Positions 22,035 to 32,746 of a stretch of 64,000 nucleotides of DNA are shown here, in pieces. The stretch is from the NCBI GenBank assembly GCA_037179515.1, contig JAXCGZ010000079.1, positions 15,001-79,000 on the forward strand, in the 5' to 3' direction. Each line of letters starts with the position of its first letter. Position 1 is the first letter of the stretch. Origin of the DNA: Halocaridina rubra. Taxonomy: Eukaryota; Arthropoda; Malacostraca; Decapoda; Atyidae. A program made the translations under genes and the position numbers. The notes beneath the pieces were generated by a model, which was not told the origin of the DNA, did not search any database, and worked only from the letters and a program-made list of their open reading frames with translations.

Positions 22035-22329
22035 TGATTCTCAACCCTTCCCATATCATTTACCCCCTCATATTGATATATTTCCTTATCTACCCCCCCC
22101 TTACTCCCTTGATGACCTGGTATAATGCGTTGTCTTTAATTTTCAGATTTCACGTAAATTATGGCCAGGGGGGGGGGTATATTTACCCCAGGTTAAGAAT
22201 CATTTATCTCTTGTATTATGGCTGTTACTGATATAATGCATTGTACTTAATTTTTATATTTCATTTGTATACCCCCTGCCACATAAATTATTGTCTCCAG
22301 AGGTTATATTTACCCCAGGTTGAGAATCA
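22035..22329. mobile_element. MITE-like element with hAT-like ends
   Basis: Left end TGATTCTCAACCC; right end GGTTGAGAATCA is its complement. An internal partial duplication repeats TATAATGCxTTGT ... ATATTTACCCCAGGTTxAGAATCAT (ends near 22202 and 22329). No coding capacity. The TCTCAACC terminus resembles hAT-derived MITEs in general. Confidence 0.5.
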
Positions 22330-22871
22330 TTCATCTGATTTACTACTTCATGAGGCCTTAATCAGTTTTTCATGAATGTTTTAAATTATGTAAAAAATAA
22401 TGACATGAAAATTATTTATCATGCTAGAAGCCACTTAAAATTAATTTACATACTTGTTTCAAACTTGTTACTCCGGCTTGAGGTACGTTCCTGTTTGGGA
22501 CGTGTTGCGAGGCCTTTATTCTTCTGTTTCAATATTTGTTTAATTTTTTTATTTTTTATTTATGCACTTGACTGACGCTCTGATGAGCAATATATCAATA
22601 AAATATACTTGTTACTTGTGGTCGCCGTGGCAAAGTGGTAGCGTTCGCGATTTTGGTCGAGGGTTCACGGGCCTCCACGGTCTGAGTTTTTTTCTTTTTT
22701 ATCAATAAGTAGAAGGTTAATTTTCAAACTATTATTATTTAATTTACTCCCGTTTTCTTTCTTCCAGAAAGAAAATGTTGAAACAATTTAGTATAATCTA
22801 TACAATAGTATCATTCAGTATTGAATATGACCTGTCACATCTACTATTAATGTATTTTCCCTCTTCGTCAG
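22330..22871. other. Spacer upstream of first visible ADAMTS exon
   Basis: Contains a SINE head fragment (22620-22688). The 3' part is the intron preceding the first recognised exon, with a pyrimidine-rich TTTTCCCTCTTCGTCAG acceptor. Confidence 0.5.
22620..22688 (+). mobile_element. SINE family A, head fragment
   Basis: GTCGCCGTGGCAAAGTGGTAG through CCACGGTCTGAG, followed by a T-run. Only the tRNA-derived part is present. Confidence 0.65.
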
Positions 22872-23023
22872 GGAGTTCCTCATGGTTTGTGCCTCACCAG
22901 AGGACGCGCCGCTTCCTCTACTCTCGTCGCTACAGTATAGAAGTGATGGTGGTTGTGGATAATAAGATGGCGCGCTATCATGGAAAACACGTCAATCAAT
23001 ACGTCCTGACCCTGATGTCTGTG
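22872..23023 (+). CDS. ADAMTS exon: end of prodomain, furin site, start of catalytic domain
   Basis: Starts mid-codon (two bases). RTRR at 22901-22912 is the expected furin/proprotein-convertase site, followed by RRYSIEVMVVVDNKMARYHG, the first strand of the ADAMTS protease. Ends at a codon boundary before gtaagt. The acceptor is TTCGTCAG. Confidence 0.93.
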
Positions 23024-23072
23024 GTAAGTAAGATTTTCATGCATGAAGAAAAAATAAACTTGTAGTTCTGAT

Positions 23073-23073
23073 A

Positions 23074-23163
<90 letters not shown>
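23073..23163. repeat. (CT)n microsatellite
   Basis: About 45 CT units, 50 bp after the exon donor. Confidence 0.95.
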
Positions 23164-23168
<5 letters not shown>

Positions 23169-23474
23169 TGTCTCATTGTACATCAGTCTCTACACCAATA
23201 GGAAAATGTAAAATAGAGGCTGCATCTCAAATATTCAACAGCACTCCTATCTTTTTTCAATAAATAAACTATCCTCATTGCCTCCTCTCTCGTGATTCAC
23301 AATGAGTACTGAAGAATTCAGGCTGAAAATATTTAGATTTTTTTCCAAAGGCAGAGTCTATGCATGCAATGATAAAAAAATTAATGGTTACTGACCCCGT
23401 GTCAGCCTACCAGTACATTTTCTGTAAGTATTCTTGCATTTTTTCATCATTAACTTCTTTGCAAGCCTTCTGGA

Positions 23475-23640
23475 TAGTACAGTGGTAATGCGCTGGCCTC
23501 GCATTCGCGAGGTCGACAGATCGGTTCCCGCTCAGGACCGAGAGTTTAAGCAGTTTATACTGGGAAGGTTACTGCTGTGGATGGGCACCCCAGTGGGGAG
23601 TTGGGGCTTGCCCCGGCTGACGTTCTGAGGAGTATCTCAA
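23475..23640 (+). mobile_element. tRNA-derived SINE, family B, copy 2
   Basis: TAGTACAGTGGTAATGCGCT, then GATCGGTTCCCG (better B-box than copy 1), CTGCTGTGGATGG and GGGGAGTTGGGGCTTG. Confidence 0.7.
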
Positions 23641-23761
23641 ATGGATATCGGAACTGAAACACCGGCAACTTTTTAAATGATAGAAATCTTAGAAAAAGGC
23701 ATTGGACTTCATGTTACTAATTTTTATGCTCTGGATATTATTATTATTATTATTATTATCA

Positions 23762-23947
23762 TCGTGGTCACCTTGGCGAAGTGGTAGCGCTCGCGACTTT
23801 GAGTTGTTAGGTCGAGGGTTCACAGCCCACCACACTCCAAGGTTAGGAGGGGCATTCACTTAGGGTAAAGGTCACGCCTACCAAAACCAAAGGCCCTCGC
23901 AAGAAGGCACCCTTAGTAGAAAAGGGAATCCGTGACGCAAAATCAAT
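23762..23947 (+). mobile_element. SINE family A, divergent
   Basis: GGTCACCTTGGCGAAGTGGT head, GTCGAGGGTTCACAGCCC B-box region, and 3' body ending GTGACGCAAAATCA. Followed by ATT repeats. Confidence 0.75.
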
Positions 23948-25099
23948 TATTATTATTATTATTGCTCTTAATAAATATGATTTTCATGGACATGAATTAT
24001 AAAGCACTGTACACAAAAACACTCTGTACAATAGTAAGTACTGTACAGCATATTGACTCTGAATATGTGGTGTGACCTTCTCGTGTAGTCTTACTGCTTT
24101 GTGTCTGCACTTAATTCAGATTCTTCAAAGGTGGTCAATCTTTTATGTGATATCTGTGATTAATTAGTTTATAACAGGTATGCAAAAGATTTAAAAGGAT
24201 CAATATGTTATCTGTGTATAACTATTCGTTATTATTTCCCATAATTTTCCTCTCTTAATTCCTCATATTTCAAGCCACATTATGTTTGAAAAATAAATCT
24301 AAGGCATGCAAGTATCTTCAACTATGTTAAACCAATAAACATAGTTGATGCATCGAGCAACACCCTTGAAGTTTCGTGGGACCAGTTAATGAAGAGAGAG
24401 AAGTCAGTGGCTCTGCCAGGATGAAACTCCTATTTGTTTCTTTTGGATATAATTACTCTCTCTTATTATATTGCAGTTAGTTGAATTTTCCTTAAATATG
24501 TTTTTTTTACATACGATTTATTTGATTGTTTAGACATAAAACAGTACTGGTTCTTTCCTTGTTCACATAGTTTATATTGCCTGTCTTGCTACTGATGATT
24601 ACTGTACTTCAAGATTTTAAGAATTTTTGCAAGCATTTTGATAGTGACAGCTTCATGGTTTTTATCAAAGGAGGTTGTGATTGACCCTAGATTTATAGAT
24701 GTCACTATCCCCTCCTTTATAAATTTAGCTTAAGATAACTCAAACTTTCTCAATTGGCAACAATAGTAATATGTTATGCATAAGAGTGATGATAATGCAT
24801 AAGTTATACCATACGTTTATTCAAGAAATACAAAAAAGTATGCTTTACTTATATCATTGCTTTTTATTTCACTTACAGTATATTTCATTGTGATACTTAT
24901 ATGGACTTTGACCCTTAATTACACACTAAGGTGATATAGAAGTTATTAGGCTTGCTTTTACCCTTCAGATGTAAATTAATGTATACAGACTTTCCCCTAC
25001 TTTTTTTTTTTATGATTGTGACACCAGTACGGGCCAAAAAAAAAAATAAAATAAAACAGCCCTCATCGGGCCTGGGCACGAAGAATACATAAAGTAAAC

Positions 25100-25396
25100 T
25101 TATGAACGAGTTAGGTTCCAGAAGTCCGTTTGTAAGTGGAATTGTTTTTAAGTTATGTTTGGGTAAAAAAAGTACTGTTCAATACATACTTATCCAGTAC
25201 TGAATAGTAATTAGGCTAAAGACATTCAACTACTACACAGAACATAAAGTTTGCAGTATTAATGGATTTTAATATAATAATAATAATGTAATTATACAGT
25301 ACAGTAATACATTAATACATGGGTAGATAATGGGTAGGTTTTTGTTTGTATCCGTGAATGTTCGTAACTTGGTTGTCCGTAAGTAGGGGAGCGTTT
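25100..25396 (+). repeat. Dispersed repeat family E, copy 1
   Basis: Collinear with 60912-61212: GAACGAGTTAGGTTCC, TTTGGGTAAAAAAAGTAC, GGCTAAAGACATTCAACTAC, GGTAGATAATGGGTAGG, and CGTAACTTGGTTGTCCGTAAG. No protein seen. Class unknown. Confidence 0.6.
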
Positions 25397-25469
25397 GCAT
25401 TAGACTGTCACTGCCGATTTTAATCAAGCATTTTGCACTATTACAATGCCATTCTCCTATTGACCATTA

Positions 25470-25650
25470 TTATTATCATGTATGCTAGATGGGGACGTGT
25501 GGTAGATCGTATGAATCAGAAAGCAGCGATTGACAAGCATGTGTTTGATCCCGCCATAGGATGTTGGGAAGGGTATCCATACTAAATCCCCCAGCTCCAA
25601 CCTGTCGGTGTTCAGCCCCATTCAAATGGTGACTGTGGCACATAAAACTC
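25470..25650 (-). repeat. Dispersed repeat family D copy
   Basis: In sense: GAATGGGGCTGAACACC, GGTTGGAGCTGGGGGATTTA. Related to 4935-5022 and 55955-56060. Confidence 0.4.
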
Positions 25651-26005
25651 AGAACTGCAAATTGTAAATCACAAATGTTGACTCTCACTTTCTTTGCATT
25701 TTCTCCTTCGCCTGTAAATATGAACTTCTATATTTTATATATACAGTATATTTATATTTTTATTTATATTCATATTTATATATTAGGATTTTCCTTGAGA
25801 GAAAACATAAAAAAAAGATGTTAATTGACTATTAAATGCATATATTGTTCTTTCTTCCGTGAGTTTGCAACCATAAAACTCTAGGTCGTCAAGATTCTTG
25901 TTCAGGACTTTTTCCAGCCAGGATTTTTGTTCTCCTTCACAACTTCCTAGCATGATTTTGGATATCCTTCATGCAAGTTTAGTGTTTTTAAGAGGGCACC
26001 AGAAA

Positions 26006-26006
<1 letters not shown>

Positions 26007-26094
<88 letters not shown>
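26007..26094. repeat. (ATT)n microsatellite
   Basis: About 29 ATT units, 90 bp before an exon acceptor. Confidence 0.95.
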
Positions 26095-26095
<1 letters not shown>

Positions 26096-26182
26096 GCAAT
26101 CCTTATATTTCCACTTATCTTAATAAATGAGCTTGGAAAAATAGCTAATGCTTTTCTCTCTTTTTTTTTTCACTCTCACAAG

Positions 26183-26418
26183 GTGGCCTTAATATTCCGC
26201 GACCCAAGTATTGGTAACCGAATAGACATAGCAGTTGTAGAGGTTGTGAGACCCGAGAGGCAGTCCTTCAGTCCTAAGAGGTCCTACGGCAACAGTGCCG
26301 AAGCCTCGGGCATATCCGCCGAAGAGATGCTGAAGATGTTTTGTAAATGGCAGAAACAAGGCTTAAAATACAATACTAATCATCCAAGACGCTTTGACAC
26401 TGCATTATTGCTGACAAG
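26183..26418 (+). CDS. ADAMTS exon: catalytic domain, part 2
   Basis: Starts in phase 0 (VALIFRDPSIGNRIDIAVVE), matching the family pattern of a phosphate-like DPSIGN turn, then MLKMFCKWQKQG and FDTALLLTR. Ends with two bases of an Arg codon (AG) before gtgagt. Confidence 0.95.
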
Positions 26419-26987
26419 GTGAGTTTTTAATACTCGTTGTTAACTCTCAGTTCACAGGGAAATGTTTGTCAAATCAAAATGCATCACATTTTGAGTTAAG
26501 AATAAAAAAACCTTACTTCACCTAGAATTAATGCCTGATGTCTTAGGTCTTAAAAGAGATTGTACATTTGAGGGATTAACATTGTATTGAATAAAATTAA
26601 ATTCAGTGTGTTTTAGAAGTAAATATGTCATGTGCAGAATATTGTGTATAATTTGAGACTCATTAATGCAATTATGTTGACAGTCAGACACTTGTATATA
26701 TCCATTAATTCATCTACACAGTTTATTTAGCGTAAGATGTGCATTCTAATTATTATTAGAATATTTTCTTAGTGAATTTCTTCAATGTGCTCATGAAGTT
26801 GTATTGAAGTATTGTGTGGAATTTATTTCTGTTTTTGAAGAAATCTCAAATCGAACAAGTTTTTGTCAAGTGAATTTCAGTTTCCCTCTAGTATCAAGGC
26901 TCAACACTTACCAATCAGTTAAATAGAGAAAGGCGCATAGAATAAGTTGTTATTAAATACCAGCTGTGTTTATTAATTTTCGCGCAG
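26419..26987 (+). other. Intron (569 bp)
   Basis: No repeat recognised. Ends AATTTTCGCGCAG. Confidence 0.8.
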
Positions 26988-27140
26988 AGAAAATATATGT
27001 CGTAACCCGTGGACGAAGAGTTGTGATACTCTCGGACTTGCAGAATTGGGAACCATGTGCTCCAAGCACTCCTCGTGTGCCATCGTGCAAGATAACGGGC
27101 TCTCGGCAGCATTCACTATCGCTCATGAGCTAGGCCATCT
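26988..27140 (+). CDS. ADAMTS exon: zinc-binding helix
   Basis: [20 protein letters not shown] ... [18 protein letters not shown] (27124-27138) supplies two zinc-binding histidines and the catalytic Glu. The exon ends inside the codon after HELGH-H-L (CT), so the third zinc His lies in the next exon, which is the exon whose 5' end has been tandemly copied. Confidence 0.96.
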
Positions 27141-27184
27141 GTAAGTTTTTATTGAACGTCCATTGATTTTCCATGCCTCTGTTT

Positions 27185-27317
27185 GTTTGGTTTCGGTTTT
27201 ATGTCACGAACTCCCTTTTCAACTAAGGGCTAGGACGGTTGCCTTCTTGCGAAGGACTTGTTTTGGCAGATGTAATCGTTACCCTGAGTGTATGCCCTTA
27301 CTAACCTCAGTCCGTGA
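27185..27317 (-). mobile_element. SINE family A, 5'-truncated (headless)
   Basis: Ends at CAGTCCGTGA on +, lacking the tRNA-derived head. Perfect 14-bp duplication CCATGCCTCTGTTT at 27171-27184 and 27318-27331. Same subfamily as 5042-5157. Confidence 0.88.
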
Positions 27318-27671
27318 CCATGCCTCTGTTTAATACTTATATTGTAAAAGTATGGCAAACAAAGATGCAGGATAGAAATGTATACATATAATGTAAACAG
27401 TTGTCTAAATGCAAAGAGAGGGTTATAGATTTAGATTCCAAGTCATGGATGGGTTATGGAGATAGGAACTCTTCCCATTTTCTTTTTTCTCATTCTGTGA
27501 ACCAAAAATCAGTAATGCTAGTAATAAATCTACATTTTTTTTTTCATTTTTATTTTACTTGTATATGAATAAGAATTATGATAGCATGATTCTCAAAGCA
27601 TGAAACGGTATTGGACAACCGTAGTAATTTATTTTTTTTTACTATTACATCCTCTAAAGAAAAAAATAAAG

Positions 27672-28180
27672 AAAAAATAGTTCTAATAAGCCTTTGTCTC
27701 GATGTATTGCCATTACAGGCTCAGTCTACCCCCGTGACAATGACATATGTGTTCTAATAAATTTAGCATAGTTCTAGTAAACCTTTGTCTTTAGGAATTG
27801 TCATTGCAAGCTCAATATGCCTCATGACAGTTACGACAAATGTGTTCTAATAAATGCAAAATAGTTCTAGTAAAACTTTTGTCTTTATGTATTGTCATTG
27901 CAGGCTCAACATGCCCCATGACAATGACGACAAATGTGTTTTAATAAAGTCAGAATAGTTCTAGTAAACCTCTGTCTCAATATTCTGTCATTGCAGGCTC
28001 AACGTGCCCCATGATAATGATGACAAATGTGTTCTAATAAAGTTAGAATAGTTCTAGTACTCCTTTGTCTCAGTGTATTGTCATTACAGTCTCAATATAC
28101 CCCATTACAATGAGAAATGTGTTGTAATAAATTTAGAATAGTTCTAGTAAACCTTTGTCTCAATATTACTGTCATTGCAG
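27672..28180 (+). repeat. Tandem array of degenerate copies of an exon's 3' splice site and 5' end
   Basis: Five units of about 93 bp precede the real exon. Each contains TTCTAGTAAACCTTTGTCTC-like intron sequence, a TCATTGCAG-like acceptor, and about 43 nt like the true exon start (CTCAACATGCCCCATGA...AAATGTGTTCT), then diverges to AATAAA...TAG. Copy starts after the AG are about 27719, 27811 (acceptor mutated), 27904, 27997 and 28090; the authentic exon starts at 28181. All are disabled by in-frame stops. Confidence 0.93.
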
Positions 28181-28339
28181 GCTCAACATGCCCCATGATA
28201 ATGATGACAAATGTGTTCTGTTGGGTGGCGGTGAAGATAGCAATCAGCGGATGAATGTAATGAGTCGAATGCTGGATCACAACACTCTGCCCTGGGTTTG
28301 GTCCACTTGTTCAAGGCATTATCTCACTGAATATCTACA
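28181..28339 (+). CDS. ADAMTS exon: third zinc His and Met-turn
   Basis: Completes HELGHLLNMPHD with the third zinc ligand, then NDDKCVLLGGGED, the Met-turn region NVMSRML, and TLPWVWSTCSRHYLTEYL closing the catalytic domain. Starts with one base of a split codon and ends with two (CA) before gtaagt. The start was chosen over five upstream look-alike AGs because only this one stays open. Confidence 0.95.
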
Positions 28340-28714
28340 GTAAGTCATTTGTTTCTGTATACAGTATTTTCCTTATGTCTTGTATTAAATGTGTATTTTT
28401 CATTTCATGTAAGATGGTAATTTATTTGCATTTCCGTCATTGATTGTACACCTACTTCTCTTTTATGATAAAGAACTTGTTTTTTTTTTTTAAGTATGCG
28501 TTACCAGCTATGCTTGTATTTGATTTGAGTATGCCCTTAAAAGTTCGTTCTTGTATATACTGAACGTGAAATCTGTTGTTGTTAGGGATGTAAATCTCAT
28601 ATTATGCAAGTAAAATGAAACATCTGAAAGTTGATAACCATTACATATTCTTCCTGCCACTCCAGACTTTCGTGCTATGTAGTCTTGTTGATTCAATTAT
28701 TCTCTTTTTTGCAG
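28340..28714 (+). other. Intron (375 bp)
   Basis: No repeat recognised. Ends CTCTTTTTTGCAG. Confidence 0.8.
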
Positions 28715-28865
28715 GGTTGGACATGGTCGATGCTTAGAGGATGAACCGTGGACAAACAAGCTTATTGAGGAAAAAACAGAATTTACATTGGCCGGGGAAC
28801 TGTTCAATGCTAGCAAACAATGCCAATATGTTTTTGGAAAAGCTTCAAAAATATGCCCATATATG
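28715..28865 (+). CDS. ADAMTS exon: disintegrin-like module, part 1
   Basis: GHGRCLEDEPW, then LAGELFNASKQCQYVFGKAS and KICPYM, the conserved first half of the ADAMTS disintegrin-like domain. One base completes the previous codon; ends phase 0 before gtatga. Confidence 0.95.
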
Positions 28866-29590
28866 GTATGACGTATTATTTTCATTGCAGTGTGTCACTA
28901 TTGTCTCTGAATTATATGATTTTAATTGTTTTTTATTTTCTTATACTTTTTTTCATCAGAATAATTTTTGACAATTCCACTTGCTTTCTCAGTTTTGTAT
29001 AACAAAGGACATAGTTTAATACAAGAGTATAAATGTGAAAACTGTAATATTGAGTTTTAACGTTATATTTTTTCCCTCACTTCATATGTGTTGAAACCAG
29101 CATGATATATACACAATATATGAACAAGTTTCTAACGACCTCACCAGAGTCAATGACTGTTTTCTTATCAACAAATAACATCAGACTAAATAAATATGAC
29201 AACATTCTTGAATGCCAGTAGTTAATTTGCTGAAAATTAATATATTTAGAATTACTCTTGCAATAAAACTGCTTCATTTACCTTAAGTCCCACTCAGTCA
29301 CTGAGCCCCATTTATACAGTAGAATTATATAACATCTTATATTCCCCTCATGAGTTTCCATTTGTTCCTCTTACTTTTAGATAGGTGTAAGTTTTGAGCA
29401 CTCTTTTTTTTATTTAATGCAGAATCTCAGTTTATTCTTTTGTTTTTTTCTTCTTTTTTATACCCGAAGAGCGTACTCTGCATTGGCAAGAGAGTGTAAA
29501 TTGGTTCCAGAATATAGAATTGTAGCATACCTTGTATGCCTCATAAATTCAATACTGTACTATAATTATTATTATTATTATTATTATTAT

Positions 29591-29622
<32 letters not shown>

Positions 29623-31028
29623 TATGATAGAAAGAAAGAATTTCACATCCATACTCCTGTGCATCATAATAGCTGAATAATAGCTATAAGGGTGCCTAGT
29701 CTGGCAATCCCTTCCTTGTATGCATTGTTTTCCTGCTACAAAAATAGCTTTATAGAATGTCTTAGGATGCACAGATTATGATAAGGCCTTCCTCGAAGCT
29801 TGGCCTATCATTGCTCAGCCTGCTTCAGTGGGAATATGTTTCATATTTAAAAACTGAATCTTTATTCTGTACATGTAGTACACATAAGTGCATTTATAAT
29901 TTAAAAGGTTAAAGTTGATTTTATTTTTGTAATCGTGCATTTTTATAGCACTGTAATCACCATCCTTATTAATTCAGAAGACGCCAATGTGTATAAAAAA
30001 GCATCAATATATGATCTATTTATTTTTTGTTTGCAAAGAGTAAGGCATTAATACATTAAGAGCTTGAAAATGTTTAATTATTGATTACGAGGGATGGGTC
30101 ATTATCATATCTTTCAGCAGTCAGGGAGCTTCACAGCAGAACAATCATCTCCATATCACCCAGTTCCTTGTGTATTCGTCTGTAACACCACATACCCTCC
30201 TGTCCTCCCTCACCACATCCATAAATCTCTTCTTTGGTCTACCTCTCCCCCTTCTGCCTGGCAGCTCTATGCCTAAATAGAAGGTGCCCAAACCATCTCG
30301 GTCTTACCTCTCTCACCATGTCCCCAAATCTTCCTACCTGCGCTGTCACTCTAATATACTGAATCTTTATCCTGTATAAAAATAGGAATTTTGGAAAACT
30401 TTGTTCTTGGATGTAAAATGTATAGATGATTAATCAAAAGAAGGTTGTAAACCCTCTCTGAGATTTCCATGGGTTACTCCCGTTAGTTGTGCATGGGGAA
30501 GACATTGCATGCTTGGTGTCTGCAGCTATAGATGAGCAAAACTCATACTAAATTGCACACTAAAGTAATATATAAGTCATTGGGCATACTTGTTATTTCT
30601 TTATTTTTTCTTATATTGCTATACACGATGATATTGTCATTAAAAATTATATAAAGGACCATACAAATTTTACTAAACTAATATATATATAGGTTACTCG
30701 CCTCCTAGTAAAGCATACATTCGTAATTCTGTTAATCCATAGGCCTGCAACTTGTTTAGTATGTATCTCATGATTTAGTGGTTGGCTTCTATTTAAAGCA
30801 CTCTGAAAACTCTTACAAAATTCCATATTAAGTGCATCCTCCTTTCTCATGGCCAGACTACTATAGTTCACCTGCCTATCAAGAATTAAAGTTGCAGGAA
30901 ATCTAAATGTCTTTATATGGAATTCAAAATTAATTGATATTATTCGCTTCTAAATGTTGTTATTATCTTTTCAAGTATGAGTTACCATACTTGGAGCTTA
31001 ACATTTTCTGTATTTTTCTTTTGAAAAG
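28866..31028 (+). other. Intron (2.2 kb)
   Basis: Contains ATT/AGT repeats (29563-29622) and a relic LINE fragment on the - strand (30095-30350). Otherwise unremarkable AT-rich DNA. The acceptor (TTCTTTTGAAAAG) has a short, weak pyrimidine tract. Confidence 0.7.
30095..30350 (-). pseudogene. Relic LINE reverse-transcriptase C-terminus
   Basis: Antisense reading gives ELPGRRGRGRPKKRFMDVV followed by REDRRVCGVTDEYT, the typical C-terminal segment of non-LTR reverse transcriptases (RGRPKKRW-type). The frame decays on both sides. Unrelated to the young CR1/L2-type LINE of this window. Confidence 0.65.
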
Positions 31029-31213
31029 CCCACATGCAAAAGACTCTGGTGCACCACCTCAATGGACGAAAAGGAAGGTTGTCGAACGCAGCATATGCCT
31101 TGGGCTGACGGTACTCATTGCGATGACGGAAAATGGTGCATGAGAGGGAAATGTGTTGAAAAGAATAAGAACAGCATGAAGAAAATTGATGGCAACTGGG
31201 GAGACTGGCTAGG
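31029..31213 (+). CDS. ADAMTS exon: disintegrin-like part 2, start of TSR1
   Basis: PTCKRLWCTTS, GCRTQHMPWADGTHC, GKWCMRGKCV, then GNWGDWLG opening TSR1 (WxxWxxW, the C-mannosylation pattern, continues in the next exon). Ends with two bases (GG) before gtaagc. Confidence 0.95.
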
Positions 31214-31376
31214 GTAAGCTTACTACATGCTTTTCACTTGTGTTTATCCCAGCTGATTATTCATAGCTTTAAGAATATAATTTCTCAGCATTTAAGTAGC
31301 AATCATATTGTGTATGCAATTACAGCATTACTTCTTTAATTTATCAAGTGTTTAGAACCTTGTGTTTGTCCTTCAG

Positions 31377-31627
31377 ATGGAGCACTTGTTCTCGCACCTG
31401 CGGTGTAGGGGTGCGGAGATCCGAACGTAAATGCAACAATCCACCTCCCAGCTATGGCGGTCGGTATTGCACTGGGGAAAGAGTAAAATATGAGTCATGC
31501 ATCATGAGACCCTGTTCTTCTGGCTCCATTGACTTCCGTACACAACAGTGCCAGGCTTTTAACAATAAAAATTTTGGGTTACCTGATATCCCAGAGGATG
31601 TGAAATGGATTCCTAAATATGCAGGAA
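31377..31627 (+). CDS. ADAMTS exon: TSR1 and start of Cys-rich domain
   Basis: WSTCSRTCGVGVRRSERKC carries the CxxTCxxG O-fucosylation consensus. It ends with CIMRPC, then the Cys-rich domain starts (DFRTQQCQAFN, VKWIPKYAG). The intron before it is only 163 bp. Ends with one base of a split Ile codon. Confidence 0.95.
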
Positions 31628-31913
31628 GTAAGTATTCTCCTGCTTTCATAATTGCTGGATACTGAAGAGATTCTAAGAGGCTAGTTTCATTGACTCGAAT
31701 AGTCATCAATTATGTACAAACTACTATACTTGCACTAAAGTTTTTCTTCTTCAGTGCCAACCATATTGTTTATTTACGAGATATCTTTCATTTAAAGTAA
31801 GCCCAGTTAAATGCAAGCAATGCTTCATTTTTTGCAAGTAATATGTCATATGACTACAGTATTTGCAAAGTAGAATATTGCATTTTTGTATATTGTTTTT
31901 TTTCTTTTTGTAG

Positions 31914-32096
31914 TTCGTCGTGAGGATAGCTGCAAGTTGTTTTGCCAAGTGTACAACAGCAGTAGGACGTATTTCCAGCTACGTGAGAAAGTAGAAGATG
32001 GCACCCCGTGTGGTCCTGAAACTTATGACATTTGTGTCAATGGCATCTGTCATATCGCTGGCTGTGATTATGTCCTCAACTCGACTGCTAAGGCTG
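31914..32096 (+). CDS. ADAMTS exon: Cys-rich domain
   Basis: [48 protein letters not shown]. Matches the Cys-rich module in spacing. Two bases complete the Ile codon; ends with the G of an Asp codon before gtcagt. Confidence 0.95.
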
Positions 32097-32572
32097 GTCA
32101 GTTTCTCTGTTGCCTCTGCAGATGCCCATACATGGTGCAAATTGGCTCTGAAACCACTGGGCAGATCTAATTGAATCCAACTAGAGTGGATCATCTGTGG
32201 GCTGCTTGTGAAACACAACTAGCCCATAGACAATCCAATCTGGTCAAATTCATAAAGATCTGTCCAGTGGTCTCAAGGCCAAATCTCTCTGTTTATGGGC
32301 AGCTTTAGCTTCCATGTAATATTCATCATTAGCAGCATATCCTTATGATCCATACATCATATATTCTGTTGTCTTATTAGAAACAGCTAGTTTATTTAGC
32401 TCATTTAAGTAATCTATCAGATTTATTAAGTTGTGTCATATTTTGAAACTTTCATCACTGCTAAAAACTTGGAGACTGAGTAGTCCTAACAGACAAAGCT
32501 TATTTATTGTGTATATTTTAATGTTATCTTTGTATCTGATGGAAAAAGTAGCTAACTTTTATAGTTTTACAG
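32097..32572 (+). other. Intron (476 bp) with foldback element
   Basis: An imperfect inverted repeat (about 32118-32304, arms about 85 bp, roughly 80% paired) starts 20 bp after the donor. The rest is AT-rich. Confidence 0.7.
32118..32304. mobile_element. Imperfect foldback repeat
   Basis: The left arm (GCCCATA ... CCACTGGGCAGATCT ... GTGGATCATCTGTGGGCT) pairs with the complement of the right arm (GCCCATAAACAG, CCACTGGACAGATCT, GATTGTCTATGGGCT). No protein. Confidence 0.6.
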
Positions 32573-32746
32573 ATAACTGCGGTGTTTGCAATGGTGATAA
32601 CTCCACATGTCAAGTTATATCGGATTCCATAGTGGCTCCCCAAGTGTATGGTTACTCTGATATTGTTGTTATCCCAGAAGGAGCAGCAAGAATACTCATC
32701 ACACAGAGAGCTTATCATGATCAGCCTACTGATGATAATTACTTAG
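32573..32746 (+). CDS. ADAMTS exon: end of Cys-rich domain, start of spacer
   Basis: NCGVCNGDNSTC closes the Cys-rich domain. The spacer begins with YGYSDIVVIPEGAARILITQ and DDNYL. Ends with one base of an Ala codon before gtatac. Confidence 0.95.

Larger units (their letters stand above)
23024..26182 (+). other. Intron (3.2 kb) with CT array, two SINEs, ATT array
   Basis: Holds (CT)n 23073-23163, SINE family B (23475-23640), SINE family A (23762-23947), repeat family C fragment (25016-25095), a longer repeat (25100-25396) shared with 60912-61212, repeat D (25470-25650, - strand) and (ATT)n 26007-26094. Ends TTTTTTCACTCTCACAAG. No other gene. Confidence 0.8.
27141..28180 (+). other. Intron (1040 bp) with headless SINE and decoy exon-start array
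   Basis: Carries a headless SINE (27185-27317) only 44 bp after the donor, and the tandem array of exon-start copies (27672-28180). Confidence 0.85.

Noticed and set aside
22775..22871. Upstream extension of the first ADAMTS exon to an ATG with hydrophobic residues, as a signal peptide
   Set aside because: A good acceptor TTCGTCAG precedes the conserved part, and a prodomain would be missing; the hydrophobic stretch is AT-rich intron translation.
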